A DNA stretch of 64,000 bases from Protaetiibacter mangrovi. GTDB taxonomy: Bacteria; Actinomycetota; Actinomycetes; Actinomycetales; Microbacteriaceae. The stretch covers positions 258,825 through 322,824 of the forward strand of contig NZ_JANTHX010000008.1 in the NCBI RefSeq assembly GCF_024752305.1, written 5' to 3'. The notes under the pieces were generated by a model. The model searched no databases and had not been told where the DNA came from. It saw only the letters and a program-made list of their open reading frames with translations. This document shows, in pieces, positions 1-9,133 of this stretch (positions within the stretch are counted from its first letter, which is position 1; every line of letters starts with the position of its first letter). The translations under genes were made by a program, and so were the position numbers.

Positions 1-95
1 GCGAGTGGGTCGTGATGCCGGATGCGGCGTCCGACGCCGACTGGAGCGCGCTGCTCGAGGAGGCCTTCGCCTACCTCGACGAGCTCACCCGGTAG
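1..95 (+). CDS. C-terminal end of an unidentified protein (cut by window edge)
   Basis: An open frame runs from the window edge to a TAG at 93-95 and encodes about 30 residues, including a VVMPDAASDADW segment and an acidic, Leu/Ala-rich helix ending in DELTR. The fragment is too short to place in a family. It converges on the DUF3800 gene, whose stop overlaps it by 11 nt; tail-to-tail overlaps of this kind are common elsewhere in the window. Base composition matches the surrounding genes. Identity unknown. Confidence 0.5.
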   Translation, partial: EWVVMPDAASDADWSALLEEAFAYLDELTR

Positions 96-960
96 CCGCG
101 GCGGGGTCGGTGGCCGGCCACGGGTCGGGCTTCGGGAAGATCACCAGCCCCTCGCCGTCGGGACCCCCACGGAGCCAGTCCTCGGCGAGCACGTTCCGGA
201 TGGCGGGCCACAGCGGTCTCGCGCCCGCCGACCCGAAGCCGCGCGCGACACCCTCGTGGGTGGTGAACGCGACCAGATCGGCGAGCTGGATGATCTCCCG
301 GTCCCAGGTGGACAGCGTCGAGTCGATCCAGAGCGGGCGATCGAGCAGCAACCGGTAGTCGGCGCGCAGCCAGGGGGCGGCCTCGGCCAGATCGTCGCGC
401 AACCGCGTCAGGTCACCGGTCGTGAACGCCTTCTCGTGCTCGGTCTGCTGGTCGGCCACGAGCACGCCGCCCTCGCCCGGGTAGAGCCGCTCGAGGCTCA
501 GCGCCATGCGGCGGTACAGGAAGGCGTACGCCCAGCCGAGCGCGGAGTCGCCGGGGCGCCGGGTGAACAACCGACGCTTGTCGATGGCGACGCTGAAGGT
601 CAACGGTCGGAACCGCGCGAACTGCATGCGCAGTTCCTGCTCCAGCGCGTCGAGACGCTTCAGGTCCGTGATCTCCGCATACGCCGCCGGTTCGGGATGG
701 CCGCCGTCGAGCGCGCGACGCGTGATGGCGAGCCGCCGCCCCTTGAGCTCGGTGTCGTTCCAGTCGCGATCCGCCGCGGCGCCGAGGCGCAGTCTCTTGA
801 TGCGATCGATGTCCTCGGCCAGCGGCCGGCGCGAGGTGTCGCGGATGCCGACGGCCGACAGCACGAACCAATCGGTCGTGTCGGGCGCGAGCCGGGTCGG
901 ATCGTCCGGGTCGGCGTCCATCCGGTGGTGCCCCGACTCGTCGATGTAGAACAGCAGCAT
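85..960 (-). CDS. DUF3800 domain protein
   Basis: The 291-residue product begins [10 protein letters not shown], the hallmark N-terminus of DUF3800, a family with a predicted RNase H-like fold. Further conserved acidic positions are visible in WNDTELKG, in [11 protein letters not shown] and in the C-terminal [10 protein letters not shown] motif, matching the family's putative metal-binding set. The ATG at 960 was chosen because YIDESG normally lies at the extreme N-terminus; the frame stays open 18 codons further upstream. The function of the family is not established; members often occur in mobile or defence-related contexts, but no partner is seen here. It is divergent from fgd. Confidence 0.8.
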   Translation of the reverse strand: MLLFYIDESGHHRMDADPDDPTRLAPDTTDWFVLSAVGIRDTSRRPLAEDIDRIKRLRLGAAADRDWNDTELKGRRLAITRRALDGGHPEPAAYAEITDLKRLDALEQELRMQFARFRPLTFSVAIDKRRLFTRRPGDSALGWAYAFLYRRMALSLERLYPGEGGVLVADQQTEHEKAFTTGDLTRLRDDLAEAAPWLRADYRLLLDRPLWIDSTLSTWDREIIQLADLVAFTTHEGVARGFGSAGARPLWPAIRNVLAEDWLRGGPDGEGLVIFPKPDPWPATDPAAATG

Positions 961-1028
961 CGCGCCACGGTACCCGGTCGAGCTCGCCGTGCGACACGCG
1001 GCGGAAAGCATCACGAAATGTCCACGAG

Positions 1029-1034
1029 CAGAAT
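1029..1034 (+). promoter_or_regulatory. -10 hexamer of leaderless fgd
   Basis: CAGAAT is followed by exactly six bases and the ATG of fgd, so the transcript should start at or next to the start codon. A short inverted repeat (TGTCC at 1019-1023, GGACA at 1035-1039) brackets it and could be an operator. Confidence 0.5.
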
Positions 1035-1040
1035 GGACAC

Positions 1041-2051
1041 ATGACTCTTCCCCTTCGTCTCGGATACAAGGCCTCGGCCGAGCAGTTCGCCCCGCGTGAT
1101 CTCGTGGAGTTCGCGGTGGCGGCGGAGGGCCACGGGTTCGAGTCGGTGACGACCTCGGACCACTTCCAGCCGTGGCGGCACGAGGGCGGGCACGCGCCGT
1201 TCTCGCTCGCCTGGATGACGGCGGTCGGGGAGCGCACCTCCAGCGTGCTCATCGGCACGAGCGTGATGACGCCGACCTTCCGCTACAACCCGGCGGTCGT
1301 CGCCCAGGCGTTCGCCACGATGGGGGTGCTGTATCCGGGGCGCATCTTCCTGGGGGTCGGCTCCGGTGAGGCGCTCAACGAGATCGCGACCGGGTGGTCG
1401 GGGGAGTGGCCCGAGTTCAAGGAGCGCTTCGCCCGGCTGCGCGAGTCGGTCGACCTCATGCGGGCGCTGTGGACCGGCGACCGGGTGAGCTTCGAGGGGG
1501 AGTACTACCAGACGGTGGACGCGTCGATCTACGACCGGCCCGAGACGCCCATCCCGGTCTACATCGCCGCGGGCGGACCGATGGTGGCCCGCTACGCGGG
1601 ACGCGCGGGTGACGGTTTCATCTGCACCTCGGGGAAGGGTGCCGAGCTCTACCGCGACGAGCTGATGCCGGCGGTCGAGGAGGGTGCCGGCAAGGCGGGC
1701 AAGACCCTCGACGACGTCGACCGGATGATCGAGATCAAGCTGTCCTACGACACCGATTACGACACCGCGTTGGAGAACACCCGCTTCTGGGCGCCGCTGG
1801 CGCTCTCCAAGGAGCAGAAGCACGACATCACCGACCCGGTCGAGATGGAGAAGGCGGCGGATGCGCTGCCGATCGAGCAGATCGCGTCCCGCTGGATCGT
1901 CGGATCCGACCCCGACCAGGTGGTCGCCGACATCAAGCAGTACATCGACTGGGGCCTGAACCACCTCGTCTTCCACGCGCCCGGCCACGACCAGCGGCGC
2001 TTCATGAAGCTGTTCGAACGCGACCTCGCCCCGCGGCTGCGCGCCCTCTAG
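1041..2051 (+). CDS. fgd: F420-dependent glucose-6-phosphate dehydrogenase
   Basis: Fgd oxidises glucose-6-phosphate to 6-phosphogluconolactone while reducing coenzyme F420, and is the main source of F420H2 in many actinobacteria. The 336-residue product is the same length as mycobacterial FGD1 and very similar along its whole length. It keeps the KASAEQFAP start (Glu14), [12 protein letters not shown] (His41, Trp45), [14 protein letters not shown] (the active-site Glu near 110) and TSGKG, the counterparts of the catalytic and phosphate-binding residues of FGD1. It is a TIM-barrel of the luciferase-like family. It appears monocistronic: a leaderless promoter precedes it and a hairpin follows. 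A paralogue lies at 7187, and F420 synthesis genes lie at 8195, 17618 and 18241. The family call is firm. Confidence 0.96.
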   Translation: MTLPLRLGYKASAEQFAPRDLVEFAVAAEGHGFESVTTSDHFQPWRHEGGHAPFSLAWMTAVGERTSSVLIGTSVMTPTFRYNPAVVAQAFATMGVLYPGRIFLGVGSGEALNEIATGWSGEWPEFKERFARLRESVDLMRALWTGDRVSFEGEYYQTVDASIYDRPETPIPVYIAAGGPMVARYAGRAGDGFICTSGKGAELYRDELMPAVEEGAGKAGKTLDDVDRMIEIKLSYDTDYDTALENTRFWAPLALSKEQKHDITDPVEMEKAADALPIEQIASRWIVGSDPDQVVADIKQYIDWGLNHLVFHAPGHDQRRFMKLFERDLAPRLRAL

Positions 2052-2066
2052 GCGGCGCGCCTCCGT

Positions 2067-2083
2067 CACCGACGCGGTCGGTG
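2067..2083. terminator. Hairpin between fgd and the small membrane protein gene
   Basis: CACCGAC and GTCGGTG form a perfect 7-bp stem with a 3-nt loop, 16 nt after the fgd stop and 11 nt beyond the stop of the convergent gene. It is placed to terminate both. There is no U tract, as usual in GC-rich actinobacteria. Confidence 0.55.
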
Positions 2084-2093
2084 CGGCCGGGGC

Positions 2094-2270
2094 TCAGCGG
2101 ATGACGAAGACGGCGACGGCCCAGATCGCGGCCAGGGCGCCGAGCGACATCATGAGGCCGAGGGTCGCGCGCAGTCGGGCGCGATCACGGGCGTGCTCGT
2201 TCAGGATCTCGGCGACGACCCCCTCGGTGTCCACCTGCTCGGCCCTGATCTCGGTCGCCACGTTCCCCAT
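2094..2270 (-). CDS. Small single-span membrane protein, 58 aa
   Basis: An ATG at 2270 opens a 58-codon frame. The first 35 residues are charged and helical (MGNVATEIRAEQVDTEG, then NEHARDRARLR). The last 23 form one hydrophobic segment (LGLMMSLGALAAIWAVAVF) ending in Arg, a plausible N-in membrane anchor. It converges on fgd with a shared hairpin between them and is divergent from the alcohol dehydrogenase gene. No family is recognised. Coding status rests on the coherent soluble-plus-membrane layout and the fit to the gap. Confidence 0.55.
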   Translation of the reverse strand: MGNVATEIRAEQVDTEGVVAEILNEHARDRARLRATLGLMMSLGALAAIWAVAVFVIR

Positions 2271-2387
2271 GGCTCCATGATGAATCGTTGCCGCGCCGTC
2301 CGCTCCCCCGAGTTAGGGGTACACCGGTCGGTCTGCCCGGGGGACGGTGCGCGCGGGGTTCCCCGGCGTCGCGGGGCCGGCCTCGCG

Positions 2388-2393
2388 TAGCCT
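2388..2393 (+). promoter_or_regulatory. -10 hexamer of leaderless alcohol dehydrogenase gene
   Basis: TAGCCT is followed by six bases and the ATG at 2400, the same spacing seen at many other genes in the window. Confidence 0.45.
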
Positions 2394-2399
2394 GGCGGC

Positions 2400-3449
2400 A
2401 TGCACGCGACCGTCATCCACGCACCCGGCGACATCCGCTTCGAGGAGGTGCCGGATCCGGTGCTCTCGACGGGCGGCGACGCGATCGTGCGGGTCGTAGC
2501 CGCGTGCGTGTGCGGGTCGGACCTGTGGCCGTACCGCGGCATCGACGCCGTGCCGCGCCCGAAGCGCATCGGCCACGAATTCGTCGGCGTGGTCGAGCAG
2601 GTCGGCCCGGAGGTCGAGCGCATCCGCGTCGGGGACTTCGTGATCGCCCCCTTCTACGACTGCGACATGACGTGCGTGAACTGCAGGAACGGCGTCTCGA
2701 CCTCGTGCCTGCACGGCGGCTGGTGGGGCGCCGACGACCGCATGGGCGGTTTCGCCGACGGCGGGCAGGGGGAGCGCATCCGCGTGCCCCACGCCGACGG
2801 TTCGCTGTTCGCCACCCCGGGGATGCCCGACGACGCCCTGGTGCCGCACCTGCTGACCCTCGCCGACGTGATGGGCACCGGCCACCACGCCGCCGTGTCG
2901 GGCGGCGCCGGACCCGGTCGCACGGTCGTCGTGGTGGGCGACGGGGCCGTCGGCCTCTGCGCCGTGCTCGCCTCGGCCCGTCTCGGCGCCGAGCGCATCG
3001 TGGCCATGTCGCGGCATCCCGAGCGGCAGGCGCTCGCCCGCCGCTTCGGCGCCACCGACGTCGTCGAGGAGCGCGGCGCCGAGGGCGTCGCCCGCATCCG
3101 GGAGCTGTTCGACGGGGTCGGAGCGGATGTGGTGCTCGAGTGCGTCGGCACCGAGGAGTCGATGGACCAGGCGCTGCGCTCCGCACGCCCCGGCGGCCAG
3201 GTCGGCTTCGTGGGTGTGCCCCACGGCCCGTCGACGCTGCCGCTCGACCGCATGTTCGGCAGCAACGTCGGGGTTCGCGGAGGCGTCGCGCCCGTGCGCA
3301 ATTACGTCGAGGAGCTGCTCCCTGAGGTGTGGGACGGGCGTCTCGAACCCGGTGCCGTCTTCGACCTCGAGCTGCCGATGGCCGAGGTCGCCGAGGCCTA
3401 CGCCGCGATGGACGAGCGACGGGCCGTCAAGGTGCTGCTGCGCCCCTGA
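2400..3449 (+). CDS. Zinc-dependent alcohol dehydrogenase (MDR family)
   Basis: A 349-residue medium-chain dehydrogenase/reductase. The N-terminal half is the GroES-like catalytic domain with zinc ligands Cys38 (CVCGSD) and His59-Glu60 (GHEF). A Cys cluster at about 88-103 (C-x3-C-x2-C-x7-C) marks the structural zinc lobe; the first spacing is one residue longer than the classical C-x2-C. The Rossmann half carries VVVVGDGAVGLCAVLAS, the dinucleotide-binding loop. The exact alcohol or aldehyde substrate cannot be read from the sequence. It appears to be a single gene and ends 20 nt from the convergent ABC permease gene. Confidence 0.85.
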   Translation: MHATVIHAPGDIRFEEVPDPVLSTGGDAIVRVVAACVCGSDLWPYRGIDAVPRPKRIGHEFVGVVEQVGPEVERIRVGDFVIAPFYDCDMTCVNCRNGVSTSCLHGGWWGADDRMGGFADGGQGERIRVPHADGSLFATPGMPDDALVPHLLTLADVMGTGHHAAVSGGAGPGRTVVVVGDGAVGLCAVLASARLGAERIVAMSRHPERQALARRFGATDVVEERGAEGVARIRELFDGVGADVVLECVGTEESMDQALRSARPGGQVGFVGVPHGPSTLPLDRMFGSNVGVRGGVAPVRNYVEELLPEVWDGRLEPGAVFDLELPMAEVAEAYAAMDERRAVKVLLRP

Positions 3450-3468
3450 CGACCCGCCGCATCCGCGC

Positions 3469-4230
3469 TCAGCGGAACTTGCGCCGGTACACCACCCCCG
3501 CGGCGACGACCGCGGCGACGAGGATCCCGAGGCACCAGGCGAGCGCGATCCAGAGATCCGTCCCCACCGGCTCGCCGAGGAAGATCGCCCGGATGCTGTT
3601 CACGATCGAGGTGACCGGCTGGTTCTCGGCGAACCAGCGCACGGGCCCCGGCATCGTCTCCGTCGGCACGAACGCCGAGCTCACGAACGGCAGGAAGATC
3701 AGCGGGTAGGAGAACGCGCTCGCACCCTCCACGGACCCGGCCGAGAGCCCGGCGATCACCGCGACCCAGGTGAGGGCGAGGGTGAACAGCACCAGGATGC
3801 CGAGCACCGCGAGCCAGCCGAAGACGCTCGCCCCGCTGCGGAACCCCATCAGCAGCGCGACCGCCACGACGACCACGAGCGAGATGACGTTCGCGACGAG
3901 CGAGGTCAGCACGTGCGACCACAGCACCCCCGAGCGGGCGATGGGCAGCGAGCGGAACCGCTCGAAGATTCCGCTCGAGAGGTCGAGGTAGAGCCGGTAC
4001 GAGGTGTACGAGATGCCGGATGCGATGGTGATGAGCAGCACACCGGGCAGCATGTAGTCGATGTAGGCGACGTCGCCCGTGTCGATCGCGCCGCCGAGCA
4101 CGTAGACGAACAGCAGCATGATGCCGACGGGCATGATCGCGGTCGTGATGATGGTGTCGAGGCTGCGGGTCACGTGGCGCAGCATGCGTCCCGTGAGGGC
4201 GGCGGTGTCGCCGATGACGTGGGTGCTCAT
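3469..4230 (-). CDS. ABC-2 type exporter permease (DrrB-like)
   Basis: A 253-residue integral membrane protein with about six hydrophobic segments, in the ABC-2 permease (DrrB/daunorubicin-resistance) family. Visible features are the cytoplasmic N-terminus leading to RMLRHVTRSLDTIITTAIMP, the loop SGIFERFRSLPIARS (the typical coupling helix) and a late ENQPVTSIVNSIRAIF segment common to DrrB proteins. The start codon lies 2 nt after the stop of the ATPase gene. With that partner it should form an efflux pump for a drug, lipid or peptide. It is the last gene of a PadR-headed operon, so it is probably induced by the exported compound. The substrate is unknown. Confidence 0.88.
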   Translation of the reverse strand: MSTHVIGDTAALTGRMLRHVTRSLDTIITTAIMPVGIMLLFVYVLGGAIDTGDVAYIDYMLPGVLLITIASGISYTSYRLYLDLSSGIFERFRSLPIARSGVLWSHVLTSLVANVISLVVVVAVALLMGFRSGASVFGWLAVLGILVLFTLALTWVAVIAGLSAGSVEGASAFSYPLIFLPFVSSAFVPTETMPGPVRWFAENQPVTSIVNSIRAIFLGEPVGTDLWIALAWCLGILVAAVVAAGVVYRRKFR

Positions 4231-4232
4231 GG

Positions 4233-5014
<782 letters not shown>

Positions 5015-5018
<4 letters not shown>

Positions 5019-5386
5019 GATCCCTCCCCGGTCTGCTCGGCGTCGGCGATGGCGGAGCGCAGGCGCGTGCGCTCCTTGTCGATCCACTCGGTCGCGCTGT
5101 AGGCGTCGCGGAACGCCTCGACGAATTCGACGGGGTCGTCTCCGACGATGTCGTGCAGCGGCGTCTCGTCGGCGACGGCTCGCTGCCAGAGCTCGAGCAG
5201 GTCGGCGAGCATGCGCACCAGGGTCTCGCCGTCGGTGATGCCGCCCGCGTACATGAGGTAGCGGTCGGCGGCCTTCGCGGCGGCCTTGTACGGCTCGGGG
5301 AGCGCGTCGATGCCCGCGCGGTACTGCCGGTACTGCTTCTTCTGCTCGAGCGATCCGGTGATCGTCTCGATCCACTTGGCGGTCAT
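5015..5386 (-). CDS. DUF1048 family protein
   Basis: A 123-residue soluble, mostly helical protein beginning MTAKWIETITGSLEQKKQYRQY and carrying EPYKAAAKAADRYLMYAG. These are features of the DUF1048 family, which is repeatedly found between PadR regulators and ABC exporters in Gram-positive bacteria. Its role is not known; an accessory or regulatory part in the exporter system is inferred from context only. The start overlaps the padR stop as ATGA and its own stop overlaps the ATPase start, so the four genes form one coupled operon. Confidence 0.82.
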
Positions 5387-5718
5387 GCCTGTTCTCCTTC
5401 GGTGTGCAGCTGTTCCAGTCGTTCGGCGAGGAACGTCCAGTTCCCCCAGAACTCGTCGAGGGACTCGCGCCCGCGACCGTTGAGCGAATAGACCTTGCGA
5501 GGCGGGCCCTTCTCGGAGGGCACCTTCTCGATGTCGACGAGGCCGCGCTGCTCGAGGCGCAGCAGCACCGCGTAGACGGTGCCCTCGACGAGGTCGGTGA
5601 AGCCGAGTTCGCGCAGGCGCGCGGTGATGTCGTAGCCGTGCGCGGGGCGCCGGGCGATCTCGGCGAGCAGCATGCCCTCGAGGAAGCCCTTGAGCATCTC
5701 GGTCATCTGCTTGCTCAT
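5383..5718 (-). CDS. PadR family transcriptional regulator
   Basis: A 111-residue winged-helix repressor of the short PadR type. The HTH spans roughly residues 15-50 with the signature RRPAHGYDITARLRELG followed by LVEGTVYAVLLRLEQRGLV. A wing and basic segment (EKGPPRKVYSLNGRGRE) and a C-terminal dimerisation helix follow. It heads an operon with a DUF1048 protein and an ABC exporter, the usual arrangement of drug-responsive PadR repressors. A nested inverted repeat upstream (5735-5799) is the likely operator, implying autoregulation. Confidence 0.92.
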   Translation of the reverse strand: MSKQMTEMLKGFLEGMLLAEIARRPAHGYDITARLRELGFTDLVEGTVYAVLLRLEQRGLVDIEKVPSEKGPPRKVYSLNGRGRESLDEFWGNWTFLAERLEQLHTEGEQA

Positions 5719-5734
5719 CGCATCTCCTTTCCAC

Positions 5735-5799
5735 TACTCGGTGTTGTTGAGTACTGGTAGACGGTAACACTGAGTACCAGTAGATAGCAACACCGAATA
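5735..5799. promoter_or_regulatory. Nested inverted repeat, probable PadR operator
   Basis: Outer arms TACTCGGTGTTG (5735-5746) and CAACACCGAATA (5788-5799) are near-perfect inverted copies. Inner arms TACTGGTA (5752-5759) and TACCAGTA (5775-5782) are perfect. The stretch is clearly more AT-rich than its surroundings and lies 17 nt upstream of padR, between divergent genes. A PadR dimer binding here would control the exporter operon and perhaps the serine hydrolase gene. Confidence 0.65.
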
Positions 5800-5821
5800 C
5801 CGGCCGGGTTAGCATCCCTGC

Positions 5822-7162
5822 ATGCGTCTCCTCCGCGGGGCCGGCATCGTCGCCGCCTCTCTCGTGCTCGTGCTCGTCGTCGCCCTCACGGGGGCGTACC
5901 TCTGGCAGGGGCCCATCCTGCTGACCGGGACCGGCTACGCGGCGCACAACGCGTGCGCGGTCGAGCGCGTGGCGGGGCGCGAGGATCCGGCGACCGACCT
6001 GCCCGACAACCCGCTCGTGCCGTACCTGCAGCTGCGCACCGACGGCGACGTCACGACCGCCTCGGTGCTCGGGGTCGGCACCCCGCAGCAGGCGCGCTTC
6101 ACCGAGGGTTTCGGCTGCACGCTCGCCTCGGCGCCGCTCGACCTCGGCACCCCGAGCGAGGTGGGCTCCGACGGCAACCCGTTCACGGATGCCGCGACCC
6201 CGGCATCCACCCCCGAACTCGAGGCCGCGCTCGATCGCGCCTTCGGCTCGGAGCTCTCGGCGGACGACGCGGCCGCCCTCGGCACCCGGGGCGTGGTGAT
6301 CGCGAAGGACGGCGTGCTCGTGGCCGAGCGCTACGCCGACGGCTTCGACGCCTCGACGCCGCAGCTCGGCTGGTCGATGTCGAAGTCGGTCACCTCGCTC
6401 ATGACGGGCATGCTCGCCCAGCAGGGCGTCGTGGCGCTCGACGACGACCGGCTGCGCCCGGAGTGGACCGACGAGCGCGCCGACATCACCGTCGAGAACC
6501 TGCTGCGCATGGACAGCGGCATCCGCTGGGACGAGACCTACGACCTCGGCACCCCCATCACCCGCATGCTCTACCTCGAGCCCGACATGGGCGGCTACGT
6601 CGCGAGCCTGCCGCTCGCGCACGCGCCGGGGGAGGTGCAGCAGTACTCGAGCGGGTCGACGACGCTGCTGTGCTCGGTGCTCGCCGAGCGCACCGGCCTC
6701 GGCGCCGACCTGCCGCGCCAGACGATCTTCTCCGCGCTGGGGCTCTCATCGGCGGTGATGGAGCCGGATGCCGTGGGCACCCCGGTGTGCTCGTCGTACA
6801 TGTGGGCGACCCCGCGCGACTGGGCGGCGGTCGGCCAGTTCGCGCTGCAGGGCGGCATGTGGAACGGCGAGCAGCTGCTGCCCGCCGACTGGATGCGCCA
6901 GAGCCTCACGGTGACCGACCTCGGCGAGACCGACGACCCCGGCTTCGGCATGGGCTGGCGCGTCAACGAGCTGCCCGACGGGTCGCTGCGCTGGCCCGAG
7001 CTGCCGCGCGACACCTTCTACGCCTCCGGCCACGACGGCCAGAAGGTGATCGCGGTGCCGTCGCACGGCCTCGTGGTGGTACGGATGGGCTTCACGCCCG
7101 CCTACGACGACGCGCCGTCGGAGGTCGCGCTCGTCGAGGAGGCGATCGCGGCGCTCGGGTAG
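5822..7162 (+). CDS. Membrane-anchored or secreted serine hydrolase (class C beta-lactamase/DD-peptidase fold)
   Basis: A 446-residue serine hydrolase with an N-terminal hydrophobic segment (residues about 7-28) that acts as signal or anchor. The catalytic domain has S185-M-S-K188 (SxxK), Y275-S-S (YxS/N) and H404-D-G in the position of the KTG/HxG box, as in class C beta-lactamase-like esterases and peptidases. The region before residue 120 is a family-specific extension. TAGCAT six bases before the ATG suggests a leaderless transcript. It is divergent from the PadR operon. True substrate (peptide, ester or beta-lactam) is unknown; the hydrolase family call is good. Confidence 0.85.
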   Translation: MRLLRGAGIVAASLVLVLVVALTGAYLWQGPILLTGTGYAAHNACAVERVAGREDPATDLPDNPLVPYLQLRTDGDVTTASVLGVGTPQQARFTEGFGCTLASAPLDLGTPSEVGSDGNPFTDAATPASTPELEAALDRAFGSELSADDAAALGTRGVVIAKDGVLVAERYADGFDASTPQLGWSMSKSVTSLMTGMLAQQGVVALDDDRLRPEWTDERADITVENLLRMDSGIRWDETYDLGTPITRMLYLEPDMGGYVASLPLAHAPGEVQQYSSGSTTLLCSVLAERTGLGADLPRQTIFSALGLSSAVMEPDAVGTPVCSSYMWATPRDWAAVGQFALQGGMWNGEQLLPADWMRQSLTVTDLGETDDPGFGMGWRVNELPDGSLRWPELPRDTFYASGHDGQKVIAVPSHGLVVVRMGFTPAYDDAPSEVALVEEAIAALG

Positions 7163-7186
7163 TCGCGGCGCTGGGATGATGGGGGA

Positions 7187-8185
7187 GTGACCCCGCACAT
7201 CGGCTACGCCGCGATGCTCGAGCGCTTCGCCCCGAACGACGTCATCGCGCTCGCCCAGGCGGCGGAACAGGTCGGGTTCACGGGGGTCATGGCGGCCGAC
7301 CACTTCCAGCCCTGGGTTCCGCAGCAGGGGCAAGCGAGCTTCGTGTGGAACGTGCTGTCGGCGCTCGGGCAGGTGACGGCGGGCGACCTCGGCACCGGGG
7401 TGACCGCGCCGACCATCCGCTGGCATCCGGCGATGGTGGCGCAGGCCTCGGCGACGCTCGCCGCCATGTACCCGGGCCGCCACTGGCTGGGGCTCGGCTC
7501 GGGCGAGGCCATCAACGAGCACGTCGTCGGGCGCTACTGGCCCGAGGCGCCCGAGCGCATCGACCGCATGTTCGAGGCGGTCGACATCATCAAGAAGCTG
7601 TTCGCCGGCTCGCTCGCCGGGCGCGACGTGCGGCACGAGGGCCGCTACTACAAGCTCGAGTCCACGCGGCTCTGGACGATGCCGGATGCCGCCCCGCCCA
7701 TCCTGATCGGCACCGCGGGTCCGGTCACCGCGAAGCGCGCCGGGCGCACGGTCGACGGGATCGTCGTCGACGGGGCGCCCGTCGACAAGGTGGCGCCGCT
7801 GCTGCAGCGCTTCGCCGAGGGCGGGCGCGAGGCGGGGCGCGATCCGCGCAGTCAGACGCGCATCATCCGGCTGCACCTGTCGTGGGCGCCGACGCACGAC
7901 GAGGCCGTCGCGAACGCGCTGCGGGAGTGGCCGAACGCGGGCATGCGGTTCCCGAAGTCCGACATCCGCTCGCCGTTCGAGCTGGAGCAGATCGCCCGCA
8001 CGGTGCGCGCCGACGACTTCGAGGGGCGGGTGCTCATCTCGGAGGACCCCGACGTGCACCGCGCCCACATCCAGCGCTACCTCGACCTCGGCTTCGACCG
8101 CGTCTACCTGCACAACGTCTCGCGCGACCAGCACGCCTTCCTCGACGTGTTCGGACGCGAGGTGCTGCCCGCGCTGCGTGCCTAG
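7187..8185 (+). CDS. Luciferase-like F420-dependent oxidoreductase, fgd-related
   Basis: A 332-residue luciferase-like TIM-barrel of the glucose-6-phosphate dehydrogenase-related F420 family (TIGR03557-type, from memory). It retains ADHFQPWVPQQGQ, comparable to the Fgd active-site loop, and GLGSGEAINEHVVG with the Glu of the Fgd SGEALNE motif. Sequence around Fgd's phosphate-binding lysines differs, so glucose-6-phosphate is unlikely to be the substrate. GTG at 7187 is chosen because GGGGGAG lies just upstream. It is followed 9 nt later by cofE, linking it to F420. The actual substrate is unknown. Confidence 0.88.
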   Translation: MTPHIGYAAMLERFAPNDVIALAQAAEQVGFTGVMAADHFQPWVPQQGQASFVWNVLSALGQVTAGDLGTGVTAPTIRWHPAMVAQASATLAAMYPGRHWLGLGSGEAINEHVVGRYWPEAPERIDRMFEAVDIIKKLFAGSLAGRDVRHEGRYYKLESTRLWTMPDAAPPILIGTAGPVTAKRAGRTVDGIVVDGAPVDKVAPLLQRFAEGGREAGRDPRSQTRIIRLHLSWAPTHDEAVANALREWPNAGMRFPKSDIRSPFELEQIARTVRADDFEGRVLISEDPDVHRAHIQRYLDLGFDRVYLHNVSRDQHAFLDVFGREVLPALRA

Positions 8186-8188
8186 GCT
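8183..8188 (+). promoter_or_regulatory. -10 hexamer of leaderless cofE
   Basis: TAGGCT is followed by six bases and the GTG of cofE. Its first three bases are the stop codon of the preceding gene, so cofE may have its own promoter despite lying 9 nt downstream. Confidence 0.4.
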
Positions 8189-8194
8189 GGATCG

Positions 8195-8971
8195 GTGACC
8201 CCCACCGGCCCTGCCTTCAGCGTGTTCGCCCTGCTCGGGCTTCCCGAGTTCCGACCCGGCGACGACCTCGCCGGCATCCTCGGGGATGCGCTCGCGGGTG
8301 TCGCCGAGGACGGCGACATCATCGCGGTCACCAGCAAGATCGTCAGCAAGGCGGAGGGGCGCATCGTGGCCGCCGCCGACCGGGAGGACGCGATCACCGC
8401 CGAGACCGTGCGGGTGGTGGCCGAGCGCCCGCTCGCCGACGGCTCCGGCACCACGCGCATCGTCGAGAACCGGCAGGGCCTCGTGATGGCCGCCGCCGGC
8501 GTCGACGCCTCGAACGCGCCCGACGGGCATGTGCTGCTGCTGCCCGAGGACCCGGACCGCTCCGCGCGCCACCTCGCCGAGGTGCTGCGCAACCGGCTCG
8601 GCATCCGGGTCGGCGTGATCATCACCGACACGCTCGGCCGGGCCTGGCGCGAGGGGCAGACGGATGCGGCGATCGGCGCGGCGGGCGTCGTCGTGCTGCA
8701 GGACCTGGCGGGCAGCGCCGACGCGAACGGCAAGACACTGCAGGTGACCGCCCCCGCGATCGGCGACGAGCTCGCCGCGGCGGCCGAGCTCGTGAAGGGC
8801 AAGGCGGGTGGTCGGCCGGTGGCCGTCATCCGCGGTCTCGGCCACCTCGTGACCGACCTCGACGCGCCGGGCGCCCGCGCCCTCATCCGCGACCCCGCCC
8901 GCGACATGTTCCGCCAGGGCAGCGCCGAGGCCTACCGCGACGGCTACGACGCGGGCCTCGCCGCCCGCTGA
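8195..8971 (+). CDS. cofE: Coenzyme F420-0:L-glutamate ligase
   Basis: CofE adds glutamate residues, driven by GTP, to F420-0 to give F420. The 258-residue product shows the family blocks [66 protein letters not shown] and VIRGLGHLV. It is the length of archaeal CofE. Mycobacterial FbiB carries an additional C-terminal nitroreductase-like domain that reduces dehydro-F420-0; that domain is absent here, so the reductase would have to be elsewhere. It sits directly after an F420-dependent oxidoreductase. GTG start supported by the leaderless -10 box. Confidence 0.93.
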   Translation: MTPTGPAFSVFALLGLPEFRPGDDLAGILGDALAGVAEDGDIIAVTSKIVSKAEGRIVAAADREDAITAETVRVVAERPLADGSGTTRIVENRQGLVMAAAGVDASNAPDGHVLLLPEDPDRSARHLAEVLRNRLGIRVGVIITDTLGRAWREGQTDAAIGAAGVVVLQDLAGSADANGKTLQVTAPAIGDELAAAAELVKGKAGGRPVAVIRGLGHLVTDLDAPGARALIRDPARDMFRQGSAEAYRDGYDAGLAAR

Positions 8972-9003
8972 CCCCGCCGTCGCGCCCGACCCCGCCGATT
9001 CTG

Positions 9004-9060
9004 TGAGGGGTCGCAATGTGCATGCGACACGCCGATCCGGATGCACTTTGCGACCCCTCA
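9004..9060. repeat. Large imperfect palindrome of the TGAGGG type
   Basis: Arms 9004-9023 and 9041-9060 are inverted copies matching at 19 of 20 positions (TGAGGGGTCGCA core), separated by 17 nt. It lies 32 nt after the cofE stop. It could terminate cofE, but the long, nearly perfect stem and a similar motif at 48663-48688 suggest an interspersed palindromic repeat. Confidence 0.7.
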
Positions 9061-9133
9061 CCTGAGGGCGCGGATGCTGTGCGTCGCCCGACAGACAGGT
9101 GACGGATCCACGAGTCCGTGCGACACTCGGACG

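Noticed and set aside
6746-9061. A 771-residue minus-strand open frame across the hydrolase, oxidoreductase and cofE genes
   Set aside because: It runs antisense to three well-supported genes and its product is an Arg/Gly/Ala/His-rich sequence typical of shadow frames.
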